Positions 38,489-51,021 are shown, numbered from the stretch's first letter. The stretch is 64,000 nucleotides of DNA from Paramecium tetraurelia (GCF_000165425.1 NW_001799166.1:188459-252458), one strand, 5' to 3'. A program made the numbers and translations. The notes: generated by a model not told the origin, from the sequence alone.

Positions 38489-40161
38489 TCAATGATTCAC
38501 TTATGTGGTATAGATGCGATAGACATCATCAAAGGTGTTCACTTCTTCTTGTTTCAACTTTCTTTGTTCTTCATAGAATTATTTAGCAGCATCGATATCC
38601 TTCAATTAATGCATACACTTACTTTCAAAGCAACCTAATGAGCCACTGTAATCTACTTTAATCTAGCTCCACATAATATGGATGCTTGTCTTCTGCCAGT
38701 CAATTAGTTGACTTATTTAACCTATATTGATAACTAAGTAGAATACCAAATAATCTTTCTCATATTAGATAGTTTTATCAAAGAATTGATTTTCCAATTC
38801 GATGTGTAATTTGAAATCAATGAATCCTAAATTGGATCTCACTTCATCATTGGCTCCAGTCTCTAAAGATTTTTTGGTGTGATTTTCAATAGCATCTAAC
38901 AATTTTCTGAATCCCTATTATATTTAACAATAATAAATACTTCCCAATTGTCTGCAAATTCTTCTTCTCCAGGTGGAACAACAGCTCCAGTTCCATGAGG
39001 ATCCTTGGTAGGAACAGCAATATTTGGTTGTTCATCAACATGATGATCTGGTTATTTATCATCAATAACAATTTGAGGATGATCTTCATCACTGGTATTA
39101 TCACCATCATCTGAGTGAGTAGTATCATCAGAGTGTTTAGTATCATCAGAATTATCAGAATCATTATTATCACCAGCATCTTGATTATCTCCAGAATCAC
39201 CTTAATCATCTGAATCATCTGAATCACCTGAATTGACATGTTCTTCCTAATGATGTTTTTCATCCTTCTTTGATATTGGATCCTTGTGAATTTGTGGAGA
39301 GCCAGAACCAGAACCAGATCCTGATTTACCACCTGTTGGTTTTGTACTTACTCCACCTCCATTTGTGATTTTAACATTGAGATCTCCAGAATCAGTTGTT
39401 CCATCATCATTTTAAACAACAACAACGGTTCCGATTTAATTATCACAACCTGGAATAAGAACAACTGCATTGTTTGCCTTATCATCATCATCAGCAGCCT
39501 AGTCCAATTAGGTCAATGCCTTTGGTCTGATTCTTTGGATAAGTGAAATTTCATCAAAAGTGCCTTATTCAATCTCAGGAACAATGAGATCTGATTTATC
39601 ATCAATCTTTTCCATTAAATTGACTAATTGCCCACTACGATATAGCTTAACGAATTTGCTAACTCTATCGTGGAATTATGTCACTTAGGCTAAGGATGAT
39701 GCTCCTGCTTCCAATTATGCCAGTTCTTCTCTCAAAAACTTCACTAAGGCCAAAGCATACCTGAAATTTCTTATGTCATTCACATAGTTGTTGGTTAATG
39801 CACATCTTCATATTTAGAATACTCTTACATGCTTGCTTCCAACACTCCAATTTTCTTTGTATTTGACTTTTATCTTCCACTCATCCAATTAATGAAACCC
39901 TCACTAGCCAATATATCATTCTGCTTCTAAGCTATGTCATCTTCTTTGTTTTGGCATTCAGCTCTTTAATTTAAAACAGATTGATTAAGAGAATCAGCAA
40001 CACTCTATTTCTCACCAATTCTTCTTTGCCAAGCAAGCTCTAATCCCTCCAATTCTAATTCAGCATTGTGCTTTAACTCAGCCAATAATTGTAGGACATT
40101 TTCCTCACTTGATGTACCCAGTGCCATCAGCTAGCACCAAAGCCAATAACACATACTTCAT
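38489..40161 (-). CDS. Trichocyst matrix protein-like secretory protein with acidic insert
   Basis: Five exons (introns 38600-38622, 38722-38746, 38915-38940, 39806-39828). The N-terminal half is helical and glutamate/glutamine rich (ENVLQLLAELKHNAELELEG, VSKFVKLYRSGQLVNLMEKI). About 110 residues then form an acidic Asp/Ser/Asn/Gly-rich insert, and a second helical half ends YRIYTTQVNH. Two helical halves behind a signal peptide is the plan of ciliate trichocyst matrix proteins, which are cleaved and crystallise in secretory granules. Oddity: the clear signal peptide from ATG 40161 (MKYVLLALVLA) is one base out of frame with the body. A second ATG at 40154 is in frame but gives no good signal peptide. 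Confidence 0.75.
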
Positions 40162-40251
40162 TTAATTAATTTATACAAAAACGGATTAGAACTTCCCTTA
40201 CTTTAATAGATTTTTTCCTTAACTCACTACTCTGGATTATTTTAGTAATTA

Positions 40252-40888
40252 ATGAACAACGAAATCAATATCAGATAACTGCTTTACTACAAAAAAATTA
40301 TTCGTAATAAACCAACTTTAATATCCATAGCTCATACTCAATCCCAACGCAGTATTACCCTCATGTCCCAATAGTTTAGTCAAGGTCGACTCTCTGTCCA
40401 TTCGTAAGAAGATTTAAGATTATCCACTAATGTGACCAATTCCAGCATCCTCCCTCAAATCAATCTCCGGTACAGTAGTGTCCATTCTCAAGAGTCTATC
40501 AAATCTCATCATACTGCATCTACTCCCTTTACTTAGATACAAGTACCCTCCACTAATCAAATAGTGTTTTATCAATAAAAGCCAAAAAACTATTTCTGAA
40601 CTCAAGCACCAGACCCAATAAATAAAGCAAGAAATTTCAATTATTTTGGAATAGCATGAATAGCAAATTCAAGAGCTCCAATCCTAATTAATCTAAGGAA
40701 TTCAAATCAAGTATAAATAATTAAAGGATGACAATATCAACACAATTATGGAGTCTTATCGTCTGAAGAAGGAAGTTGTGCGCCTAATTAAATCTAAATC
40801 ATAGATGCTAGAAGATGTAGATGTACTCAACAAAAGAATTACAGAACTTGAGTCAATATTATAATCCTTCAAACTTGATTTAAAATGA
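40252..40888 (+). CDS. Coiled-coil protein with Ser/Thr-rich N-terminus
   Basis: Two exons (intron 40543-40564) give 204 residues. Start MNNEINIRQLLYYKKIIRNK. Residues 30-105 are Ser/Thr/Gln rich and probably disordered. A coiled coil fills the rest (for example QEISIILEQHEQQIQELQSQ) and ends FKLDLK. Unknown family. Its TGA at 40886-40888 overlaps the ATG of the next gene (ATGA at 40885-40888), unusual for a nuclear gene. Confidence 0.7.
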
Positions 40889-42523
40889 ATTAATATTTAT
40901 ATGATAAATTTGCAAATAAGTTTTTGGGATGTAAGCAAGACTTCTTTGGGACATCTCTCATCTTAATTGGACAAGATGGATCAATTGACTCAGTCTTCTA
41001 ACCAACTTATGCATACTTTTGAAACTGCATAAAAAATTTACTTAAATTCTTGCAAAAAATTAGTCAACATTTCCAAGGACGGCTTGATAGAGTAAAGTCA
41101 AGTATACTATAAAATGAAATACCTTAATAGAATTTTATAGACAAAAGAATGCGATACTAGTCAGATTTATAAGAAACTTCTATATCTATTAGGAACACAT
41201 ACGATCAAATTGAACTAGATAAATGTTATTTCTCCATCAATTTAGCACATGGAATATTCACAAGGTCCACTTTCCCTTACATGCCCAATTCTATCAATAG
41301 CTTTTGTTAAAAGTCCAAAAACTCGTCCAAACACATATATGTAGCCTTATTGAGATATGAACAACCAAAAGAACATGAGATTACAGTTACTAATTAATAA
41401 ATCATTATCTTTAACAACATCTATAGTGTTACATTGGATTATTATCAAGGTGTGTTTTACCTTGTATCATTCGCCCCTAAATAAGCATAAATTATATCTA
41501 AAATTCAACCTTCCTTACTATAATCTTACTGTTAAAAGTTTGCAGTAGAATTGCCAGAAATATAAAAAAAAGAGGTCTTTTTGATTTATTTGTGCTATTT
41601 TTTTAATAACTCCATAAAATTTGCATAAGCACAAATTGCAATCCATTCATTAAGAACACAAGGAAAAACAATACCCACTTTATAAAATTATGATTCCTTA
41701 TCTGATGTATAGTTATTTATTAAAATAGTTCGAAAACTAATTAGAAACTTATGTCACTTATAAAAATGTCAAAAAATGCGCTTTTAGTGAAATCATTATT
41801 AAGAGCAATGATAATTATTATATCTAATTATCTGGATAAACACGATCGCTGGAAAATGTTGAAATTTACTGGAACATTAATGATAATTTAGAATAAAAAT
41901 TAGCTAACTACCATTTATTGGAATAATAAAAATAAAAATTGGGCCAAATACTTAAATTAAAAAACAGTTCTTACCCTATATATTTCAAATTAAATTGCTA
42001 ATTGGATAACTATCATAATGAAGATCCTTCGATAGATGAGACTTTCAAAATAACAAAATGCCACAATTATTTCAAGATGAATCAATTCACAATTTCTTAA
42101 GACGAAGCTTTGTCTTAAATAGATATCTGGTATGAAGTCGAATCATAACTCCTCAAATTACCAATCACTTACGAAGATGAGGCAATTTTAGACAAGATGT
42201 TCCAAAGTAATGAAGAACCATGGGAATACTTAAAATGGATTATCGTCAGAACAAGTGCACTCAAAATTAAAAGATCCATTGCTTAAATCAAATTAGAAAA
42301 TAAAACGATCAAATTTATATAGAATTTCAAGAGAGATGACAAAAAAAATATTTCAATTTTAAATCTAGATGGATTTAAATGCCAAGATGAATTAATTCCA
42401 CTTTAAAACCTCCTTCCATCATTGAATCAAATTGACTTTGATTCAATTAAAAAGTTAATTGAGGATAAATTAATTGATGCTAAATTCTCTTAAATTTCAG
42501 AAAAGTATAATAATCAATTATGA
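40885..42523 (+). CDS. Unknown helical protein; in-frame TGA, possible readthrough, recoding or decay
   Basis: From ATG 40885 the frame reads MNQYLYDKFANKFLGCKQ to a TGA at 41020-41022. It continues in the same frame as NCIKNLLKFLQKISQHFQGR for about 180 codons of convincing protein (for example LLRYEQPKEHEITVTNQQI). A shift near 41,575-41,630 then needs an unusually long 55-nt intron. The last part runs HQEHKEKQYPLYKIM through EDEAILDKMFQSNEEP to TGA 42521-42523. No splice consistent with the frame removes the first TGA. Options: an assembly or sequencing base, TGA readthrough or selenocysteine, or a decaying duplicate. I do not recognise the family. Confidence 0.55.
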
Positions 42524-42833
42524 GTATATATATATATATTATAAATAAATATAATTATTTTATTAAGAACAATTATTTTATATCTGAGATATTAGTAGGA
42601 TCACACTATTAACTCTAATTAAGATAATATTAATTCTAATAATAACAATATTGTGTATTTATAATTAAAAATTGTTTTGAGATTAAAATTATACATAATT
42701 TCAGGTGATAGTAAATTTCAATCTCCATAATGCTCTTTTTATCTATTCTGAGCGTAATTTCGATACTGATGATATACAATCATCTAATCTTTTGAGATTA
42801 GTATTGATAATTATATATTAAATTTTATATTTA

Positions 42834-43648
<815 letters not shown>

Positions 43649-43788
43649 TTAATAATATTAATCCTCTTTTAAAAACAAATTACTCACTATTATAATTTTC
43701 TATATTTGTTGTTTAAATAAGCATTAGAATAAGGCCTTAAAATTCATAATTTATTTAAAAGTACAAATATAAGCACTGGTTATTTGAA

Positions 43789-44016
43789 ATGAATAGGAAA
43801 CTTAAGTCATTGGGATTATAAAATCATTAGGAGCTCAATTTATCGAATACTAGATTAATAAATAAAAGAAGTTATTCAAATAGAAAATTTTCTTTATCTT
43901 TTCTGCAATTATTGTAATATTATACTAAAGAAAAGTATTATATCATAAAATATGAATCTAGATAAAATCTAGATAATAAATAAAATATTAAAAATTAAAT
44001 ATAATAAATAATTTGA
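43789..44016 (+). CDS. Possible small basic protein, 75 residues
   Basis: Uninterrupted frame from ATG (MNRKLKSLGLQNHQELNLSN) to TGA 44014-44016. The start looks coding; the rest turns into Asn/Gln/Ile/Lys-rich low complexity. It ends 26 bp before the convergent trichocyst-like gene. Could be chance. Confidence 0.25.
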
Positions 44017-44042
44017 TATTTTTGGTTATAATTTTTATGTCT

Positions 44043-45041
44043 TCATAATCCTAATTGTTAACGTAACCATGCAAAATTGTGTTCAATTAATTAGATTATT
44101 GAATTAACCACTTCGATTTCGTTTGAAATGCGTTATGATTGATGTTTAGTTTATTAAAAAATGTGATTACACTCTTGCTTGATATCATTAACTTATTCTT
44201 GTTTTAACTAATATATATTGATGAGTACATTAATTCTATAAATGATCTCATTATATTCTAAATCTAATTATTTCACTAGATGCTCAGTTTCATCTATGTT
44301 CTATTGTATTTCATTCAAAAATTGTATGACACTATCTAATTATGATTAATATAATGAAATTAAATTTTTGGTTTATTGTTGTTTTTCATCGAAATACTTA
44401 TCTTCTAATGACATCATATCTGTAGTAAAATCAATCAAATCATTTAACAATGGTTTTAAGCTTTATTAATCAATTTTGAGAGACAACGGATTTCTAAACT
44501 TAAGAATATCATAAATATTACTTTTGATTCACATAATCATATCTCCTTTCTTATAATTGCATTGTTAATTTATGATATTACTCTTTTTGTAACTTCTCTC
44601 TATTTTGACAAATCTCTATATTTTTTATTAACAATTCCTTCTCTTTAATTTTGGTTGTCATCATGTGTTGATACTATTCAATGTGAGGCTTATGTGCATA
44701 AATTTCTTCCCGTACATCATACTATTTATTATTTTCAAATCTACTTTATTCTCATTTAGTTTTGCAATTAATTCCTCTATCGATTCAACATTTTGTATAC
44801 ATTCATCTAATTTCGATTTTTAAAGTTTATTCGCATTACTTCTTTATTTTACTAGTTTCTCTTAAGATTTATATCAATTATTATTACCATGAATTCCATT
44901 CAATAATTACAATAAATCTCCTGTGGGTTCATCAGCTTAAATATGTAGTTACACAGTTTCTAATAATGTTGATCCCAATTCTGTTTCTCGCAGCTAATCC
45001 AATTGCGCATATATAACTGATACAAGTATCAAAATTATCAT
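44043..45041 (-). CDS. Trichocyst matrix protein-like secretory protein
   Basis: Four exons (introns 44499-44532, 44722-44744, 44861-44887) give 304 residues. It starts with a signal peptide (MIILILVSVIYA), then ELGSTLLETVQLHIQADEPT, the type of motif found after the signal in trichocyst matrix proteins. The rest is an almost continuous coiled coil in two halves (for example RREKLQKEQYH-like and QLDSVIQFLNEIQQNIDE), ending FAWLRQQLGL. The family forms the crystalline content of exocytotic trichocysts after proteolytic maturation. One intron has a GTGAAT donor, the least certain splice. Length is below the usual ~380. Confidence 0.75.
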
Positions 45042-45288
45042 CGCTCGAAAAACGATATTTAAAATAATCTAATTTATATTTAACTTTATAACATAATCCT
45101 CAACTAGTTATAATTATGTATTTATAACTTCAATATTTATGTAATCAATATAGCAAATTTACTCCTACTTATCTTAGTAACGATTTCAGAGGATGGTTAA
45201 TTTTAAACGCATAATTTCATAGCAAAAATTCCGTTAAAGTTTAGGCCGATGGCAAAATTCTCATTTAATATTACATTATATCTCTACA

Positions 45289-45850
45289 ATGAAGGATAAA
45301 CCATCATATCCTTAAGTGCTTCTAAATTCTTTGATCTATGCTAGTACTTTTATTGTCCTGTGTATTATCTTAGAAATTTATGTGATTACTGCATTAAAAA
45401 TAGAGACCTGCTATGCTGTATATTAATTAATCTTAAGCAGATTCTTTAAAAATTATTCAAAAGTATATTAGAACCTATGCCAAAGTGTTCATTTTATAAA
45501 ATTAAAAATACTATTTTATCCCCTTCTTGTGATAATATTAATTAGTAGATGAAAGTTAAGAATAGAAATTTTGATATCATAGGTCAAAACTAAGAAGAAT
45601 TACTATAATTGAGTCTAACTTATTAATGATGTTAAATTTCAATTCATATATTTTCTTAAACTATTTCATATGGCAAAAAGGTCATTGAAGATAATAATAG
45701 AAGTGTTATTGGAATGAGGGAGTCAAAATATATTCGAATATAGTTCATTAGACTAAGGTAACTATTTAGAATCAGGCAATCCTTAAGATTTATAAAGAAG
45801 AATACCCTTCATATTCAAAATTCTTCTAATAGTATGGCTTGTATTTGAGA
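45289..45850 (+). CDS. Possible membrane-protein gene, unresolved
   Basis: ATG 45289 opens MKDKPSYPQVLLNSLIYAST with a hydrophobic segment (FIVLCIILEIYVITAL) and stays open for 85 codons. Further downstream KNRNFDIIGQNQEELLQLSL and VIEDNNRSVIGMRESK look coding in other frames. No consistent intron set was found. Confidence 0.3.
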
Positions 45851-45932
45851 ATATTAAAATGGTTTTATTGCATCTATTAATTTTATTATATTAATATAGG
45901 TATATTTATAAACTTTTTCCAATTTACATAAT

Positions 45933-46238
45933 ATGAATTAATTTTCTGATTTTATTCAATACTGCATATATTAGACTTATAAAAAGGAAACCCATAACAT
46001 CATTAAAGGAATCCGAGTATAAATTCGAGAAGAAATTTTATAAATTTTTTATATGATAACTCTTCAAGTAGGTTTGATGTACAATATATATCTCATCGAT
46101 GCTTCTTTTAATATAATTCAGAATAAAATATTAATTCAAGAATTCATTTTATTTCAAATACTAAATAAGATGTTCATTTATATTTTTGTCAATACAATAA
46201 CTAAAAAATTATTAATTATTATCTAATAGTCACAATGA
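45933..46238 (+). CDS. Possible small gene, 101 residues
   Basis: One uninterrupted frame beginning MNQFSDFIQYCIYQTYKKET and ending QQSQ. First half reads as soluble helical protein; second half is Ile/Leu/Asn-rich. Overlaps the end of the minus-strand locus at 46189. Low confidence. Confidence 0.25.
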
Positions 46239-46573
46239 TTAGTGTAGTGACTCGTTTGGAAATTTATAGCAATAATTCAAACCGATTAATTTTCTTAAAA
46301 CCTTTTTTATCCTGAAAAATTATCAATTCAGGAAATTAACCAAATTTTTATATAAGTCGAGTATCAAGTCTGAGGTCTTTGGATAAATTACATTTTCTAT
46401 AAAATCGATAGCGTTAGCACTTTTTGAAATGTGGTTTATATTAGGACTTAAATACTGATTCAATTTTATGATGTTCATGTTAAGCCTTCCGTTTGAAATT
46501 CTTTCTCTTCCCTTTTTGGTTTACATAATTTATTTAAGAATTTCAATAGCCCTTTATTATGTTGGCCAGACAT
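46189..46573 (-). CDS. Probable small basic protein gene, splice unresolved
   Basis: ATG 46573 opens MSGQHNKGLLKFLNKLCKPK and REEKEFQTEGLT before a TGA. Immediately downstream another frame reads HHKIESVFKSQYKPHFKKCQ, then RLDTRLIQKFGQFPELIIFQ, to TGA 46189-46191. The frames differ by one base and I found no GT-AG intron of the required length. A frameshift or a missed splice is possible. Confidence 0.4.
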
Positions 46574-46873
46574 GGTGTTTTTTTGAATACCTATTTTTGA
46601 AAGAAAAATTACTCAATAATTGCTTGGTGATATTGGTAAAATAGATGATAGGGAAGAATTTGTTATTAGATCTAGATTGCAAAAACTGCATATATTTATC
46701 AATAAAAACATTTATAAGACTATGTTTATGTTTTGATTTCAAAATAATTGTTTTTTTACTCAAAAATAAATATAATAAAAATTTAGATAATTATATTATT
46801 GGTGTGTTAGTTTTTACGTTTCAATTAAATTTATTTAAAACTGTATATAATGTTAAATATATTAAGAAAGAAC

Positions 46874-47494
46874 TCAAACATATTTCATACAGTTCCCGAT
46901 TATTGAGGTGAAAGTTAAGAACAAATCTTAAATCTTCTATTTGGCTTCAGGAAACAGAACACTATTATCAATAAGAGCAGTCATTCTTTATTCCTCAGGC
47001 CAGATTTTAATAATTTTTCTTCCCATAACTCTTTTCTCTTTGTCTCTAATGGCAAGCTCTTCTTCAATTTCTTTTGGCACTATTGAAGCCTCCGAATCTT
47101 TGAGACTCTTATAGTACCTATTTTTGAGCATGTTCATAGTTTTTCCTGGGAAGTATTTAGTGATTTTTTAAAATTTAGGACCCAATTTCTTCACCAATAA
47201 TAAAAGGATTCTGTCCTCCTCTGGCGAAAAGATTGAGTTTGAGGCTTTAACTTTAGTATCTAGATAATTTCTTTGCTTTTCTTTTATGTATTTATATAGA
47301 GCACTGCTTCTATCCTTATCACCATAGAGAATTGGCTTTCTTCTTTATCTAGATTACTTAGGTTTAAATCTAGGTAAGGTTGGGATAGTTTCTGAGCTCT
47401 GAGCAACCTATGTGTTTAGTTAGAGTGATTCTGATTATATTTAGCAATCATCGATGAAAGAAGAATCATCTTGATGTTGTTAAATGCAAATCAT
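46874..47494 (-). CDS. SANT/Myb-domain protein (tandem copy 1)
   Basis: Single exon, 206 residues. A disordered N-terminus (MICIQQHQDDSSFIDDCQIQ) precedes a basic stretch and one Myb/SANT repeat, FSPEEDRILLLLVKKLGPK, continuing FQKITKYFPGKTMNMLKNRY: the tryptophans are replaced but helix spacing and the ...NRYYKSL end of helix 3 fit. A conserved acidic/basic tail with LFPEAK follows. A DNA-binding or chromatin role is family inference. It is intronless in an intron-rich region. The copy at 48479 on the same strand is clearly paralogous. Confidence 0.8.
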
Positions 47495-48478
47495 TTATTT
47501 TAATTATTAAAAACAAGAGGAAATATCTTAATTTATATAGTACTAATTAATACTTCATGTTTTAAATTTTATGATACAGTCAAATTTTGCAATCTCTTTT
47601 CTCAGGTTTGAAGTCTCTTTTAAGGAATACCAATTTTATATTTAAAATTACTAGAGCCATACATTTAATATTCTTTATTTAAGGGGCAAGATTTTTTTTC
47701 TAGAAAACAACTTTCTAGTGCTCTCGTTTCGGTTCTATTAAATAAACAAAATGATCTAGGATTATAGTGTTTGGTGTTTAAATCTCACTAAAATTAAACT
47801 ATATTTTGATGATTTTGAATCATAGTAATAAATCAATATATATAAAATTTATTTAGAATTTTTTAAGAAACATTCAATAGAGTGATTAAAACATTCAACC
47901 TTAAGGAAGGATTCGTAGTTTATTTAAAAATAACAAAAATCAATTTATTGATTGAAAAATCAGAAACATTAGAAAAACTGATAAAGAAAACTAAAATGTG
48001 ACATATTAATAATCCGATAATATACAGAACTTAAAAATTGAAGACGATTATTGAAAAATTATCTAATAAGAATAAAACTATAATTGATGAGAATATTTTA
48101 AAAACACTGTCCTAAATTTATACTTGCATATTAATTTTTTTTAAAAATTGTAGCGTTTAAATTATATTTTTAGAATTAATATATAAAGTTATTTAATGAT
48201 CATTTAATTAATTTATTATAATTATTGACAAGAATCGCCTTGAAGAAGCGAGTTCCTAGATAGACTTAGATAAGTCAGAACTTAATTTAAACCAATTATA
48301 ATTTAGGATACATAAAACCATTATAACAGTAATCATCGAAACCATGTTCATTTGGACTAGTTAGTAGATTACGTATCATTTTAGGGGTCTATGAATTTTA
48401 ATAGAGTTTCATCTTAAATTAATAGGCTATTTTTATACTGTTAATAATGTTTATAAAAATATGTTTATTGAATCATTT
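47495..48478. other. About 1 kb between the SANT paralogues; weak plus ORF
   Basis: Mostly AT-rich. On the plus strand ATG 47751 opens MIQDYSVWCLNLTKIKLYFD and later GFVVYLKITKINLLIEKSET appears in another frame (about 47,920-47,990). This might be a small two-exon gene, but no clean splice was found. Confidence 0.3.
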
Positions 48479-49075
48479 TCATTTTTTGCAAGTGCTAACC
48501 AGTTCTTAAAATGAAGAAAGGAATGTATGCAAAATCTCTTTGGCTTCAGGAAATAGGGGGCTACCTTCAATCACAGAGCTCATTTATTTATGTTAAGGCC
48601 ATAAATTTAGTATTTTACTGCCAATTACTCTTGATTCATTATTTTTTGAAAATAACTCTTCTTCTAATTCTTTTGGAAATTCTTGAGATTCAACATGACG
48701 GAGTGTCTTATAGTATCTGTTTTTAATCATATTGACAGTTTTTCCTGAAAAATACCTTGTGATTTTATGAAATTTGGGGCCTAATTTCTTTACAAGCAAA
48801 ATTAGAACTCTGTCTTCTTCAGCTGAAAATTAAGAAACCTAACTTCTTGGTCTATAATCGAGCAATGCTTTTTGCTTTTCCTTTAGATATTTATATATTG
48901 CACTGCTTCTATCTTTCTATCCGTATTCAATTGTTTTTTTTCGTTACCTAAACTGTTTTGATTTAAAAATTCCTTCATTTTAAAAAGTTGTTTCTTGATG
49001 ATGGTACTTCATTTAATAAGGACTTTCCTTATAGTTCGAGCTTAGGCTAGGCAAATGGAAGCATTCTGGAATCAT
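48479..49075 (-). CDS. SANT/Myb-domain protein (tandem copy 2)
   Basis: Single exon, 198 residues, start MIPECFHLPSLSSNYKESPY. Shares the block KDRSSAIYKYLKEKQK, the SANT repeat FSAEEDRVLILLVKKLGPK, then FHKITRYFSGKTVNMIKNRY, and the tail element SPLFPEAKE with copy 1. The N-termini differ greatly, so the SANT core and tail are conserved while the head diverges. Both copies lack introns. As in copy 1, Trp anchors of canonical Myb repeats are replaced by Phe, Leu and Tyr. Confidence 0.78.
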
Positions 49076-49453
49076 TATTTTTAATTAAAATTAATCCATT
49101 TCTTCAAGAACAATAATGAAGCAAAAATAATTAGATACAAAATCTTTAATTTTTTTTTAAATTAAGCCTTTCAATTTCTCCCCTTAACTATATGCAAACG
49201 ATAACAACTTTGTTAGTGGTAACTTTCAATACTTTAAGATTAAGATTTTAAAATAATTTGGGAAAAATCATTTTTGGAACAATAAACTGCTTTTTATATA
49301 CAATATAAAATTAATTTAAAAAAATAAATCTCCTCTTATATTTGTAGAATTGAGCAATTATGAGGTAAGTGCTTATTATATAATATTGAACTCAGTCTAT
49401 ATTAATAGTAATATGTTATATTATAATATATATATATTTTAATTCTAATAATT

Positions 49454-49731
49454 TCAAAGTTATTAAATTTGTGAATTAATTTTCTCTGCTCTGTCTCTAT
49501 AATTTTCTAATTGCTTCTTTTCTGTATGAAATTACTGCTTCAAATCACCTAAAACCTAATTTTTATTTTTTATATTACTAGTGAATATATTTCCTCTATG
49601 TCCTTCTAATGAGCTGACAGAATTTCTTTAATGAATTTCTCTATATCCTTATCAGTGATCTAATTCTCAGGGCTGGTCAACTGCTGATTCATTCGCTTTG
49701 CCCTTTCGTATAATTATTATTCTGTAGACAT
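49454..49731 (-). CDS. Small coiled-coil protein, 84 residues
   Basis: Two exons (intron 49556-49578). Start MSTEQQLYERAKRMNQQLTS. Helical throughout, with a second coil QQFHTEKKQLENYRDRAEK and end NSQIQQL. The 23-nt intron is needed to keep the frame. Function unknown; size and coil suggest a subunit of a larger complex. Confidence 0.65.
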
Positions 49732-50304
49732 AAATAATTAATATAAAATTTCACACTGTTTTATAGTCTAAGTGGAATCTAAAAATTACATTTTCAATTT
49801 AATCACAATGTAAATGGTATCCAAATCAATGGAATTGAACTCAGAAACAATAAGTATCCATAATAAAAATAAAGAGTGTCAATAACTTGGAGAGATATAA
49901 CTTCAAAGTTTATAAATAGTATTAATTAAAATTTATCAGTAATTGATAATCGACTATTGCAATTCTGTTAATAAAATTTATATATATGAGAAGTATAACA
50001 AATGTAATTATAATTATAATCCCATATCTTAAAGTATAAGAATGATTAAATTATTCAATAAATGATTAAAATTAACTATAGAAGTTGATTTAAATCTATA
50101 AACAATCTAAAAATTAGGACCAATAAATATTAGGTAAAAATAAGTAAAGGATTTTATGAAATAAAGTATTTGTATAAGAGGAAATGATATGGTGATTATA
50201 TTAATGATCAATTTTCAAATGATATTATTAAAATTATATCATGATCATAATGTCTTTAGATAATTTGTGAAATATTATTTAATATATTATAAAATTATAA
50301 TAAA
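49732..50304. other. intergenic, divergent promoters
   Basis: 573 bp between the divergent small coiled-coil gene and the Tctex gene. AT-rich, no gene recognised. Confidence 0.5.
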
Positions 50305-50746
50305 ATGGACGCAGGAGGAGCTAACACTTTTGTAGTTGAACCAAAGGATGAGGAAAAGTAAAAATAAAAGGATTTTATTAGATTTTATCCCTCTAAAGTG
50401 AGGAAACTTATTTAAGAAATTATGGAGGACAAATTAAAAAACGAAACTTATGATGCAAATAATACCCCTATTCTTGGAGAGGAACTTGTAAAAAGAATAA
50501 GAAGCAAGGTTAGAGATTGTAAGGAAATATAGTTAATTATAGCCATAAAAATGCCTAGATTTAAAATTGCAGTTTAAGTAGTTATAGGAGAAGTTAAAGG
50601 ATAAGGTTGTAAAGTAACATCAAAGAACCTATGGGATCCTACTTGGGATAATTATGCATCATATGCCTTCTAAAATGTATTGTGAATTCATTAATTAGGA
50701 AACTATCTATGGGGTTGGGATTGTTTTTGGTGTCTATTATGAATGA
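50305..50746 (+). CDS. Tctex1-type dynein light chain
   Basis: Three exons (introns 50519-50542 and 50677-50698) give 131 residues. The Tctex fold is clear: FRRY-like FIRFYPSKVRKLIQEIMEDK, then MPRFKIAVQVVIGEVKGQG, LWDPTWDNYASYAFQN, and the last strand YGVGIVFGVYYE. The first intron is 24 nt, a multiple of three without TGA; the family alignment supports removing it. Role known for the family: dimeric light chains of axonemal, intraflagellar or cytoplasmic dynein. Which dynein cannot be told from the sequence. Confidence 0.93.
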
Positions 50747-50938
50747 AATTTTGAATATTAAAAATTAATTATTATTTATTTTAACTTTAGAACCACATAA
50801 CATACTCTACTCTTATCATCATAATTATTACTTCCTTATGAAGTGAAATAATTAGGGAACTACAAAAAATTATAATTAGAATTACATTTCAAAATTTGAG
50901 AGATATTAATAGAATTGTGTTGGAAATACTCTCGAGAT

Positions 50939-51010
50939 GCCATCTTCGTATAGTGGTTAGTACTTAGCGTTGTGGCCGCTAAAGCCCAGGTTCAATTCCT
51001 GGAGGTGGCA
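50939..51010 (+). tRNA. tRNA-His (GUG)
   Basis: 72-nt cloverleaf: acceptor GCCATCT pairs with AGGTGGC, D arm TAGTGGTTAGTA, anticodon stem TTAGCG/CGCTAA with loop TTGTGGC giving anticodon GTG, T arm CCAGG TTCAATT CCTGG, discriminator A. No intron. The base before position 1 is T, so the G-1 of tRNA-His must be added after transcription. A run of T follows (terminator). Confidence 0.95.
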
Positions 51011-51021
51011 CTTTTTTTTTA
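51011..51021 (+). terminator. RNA polymerase III terminator of tRNA-His
   Basis: The discriminator A is followed by C and then a run of nine or more T, the usual Pol III stop signal. Confidence 0.85.
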
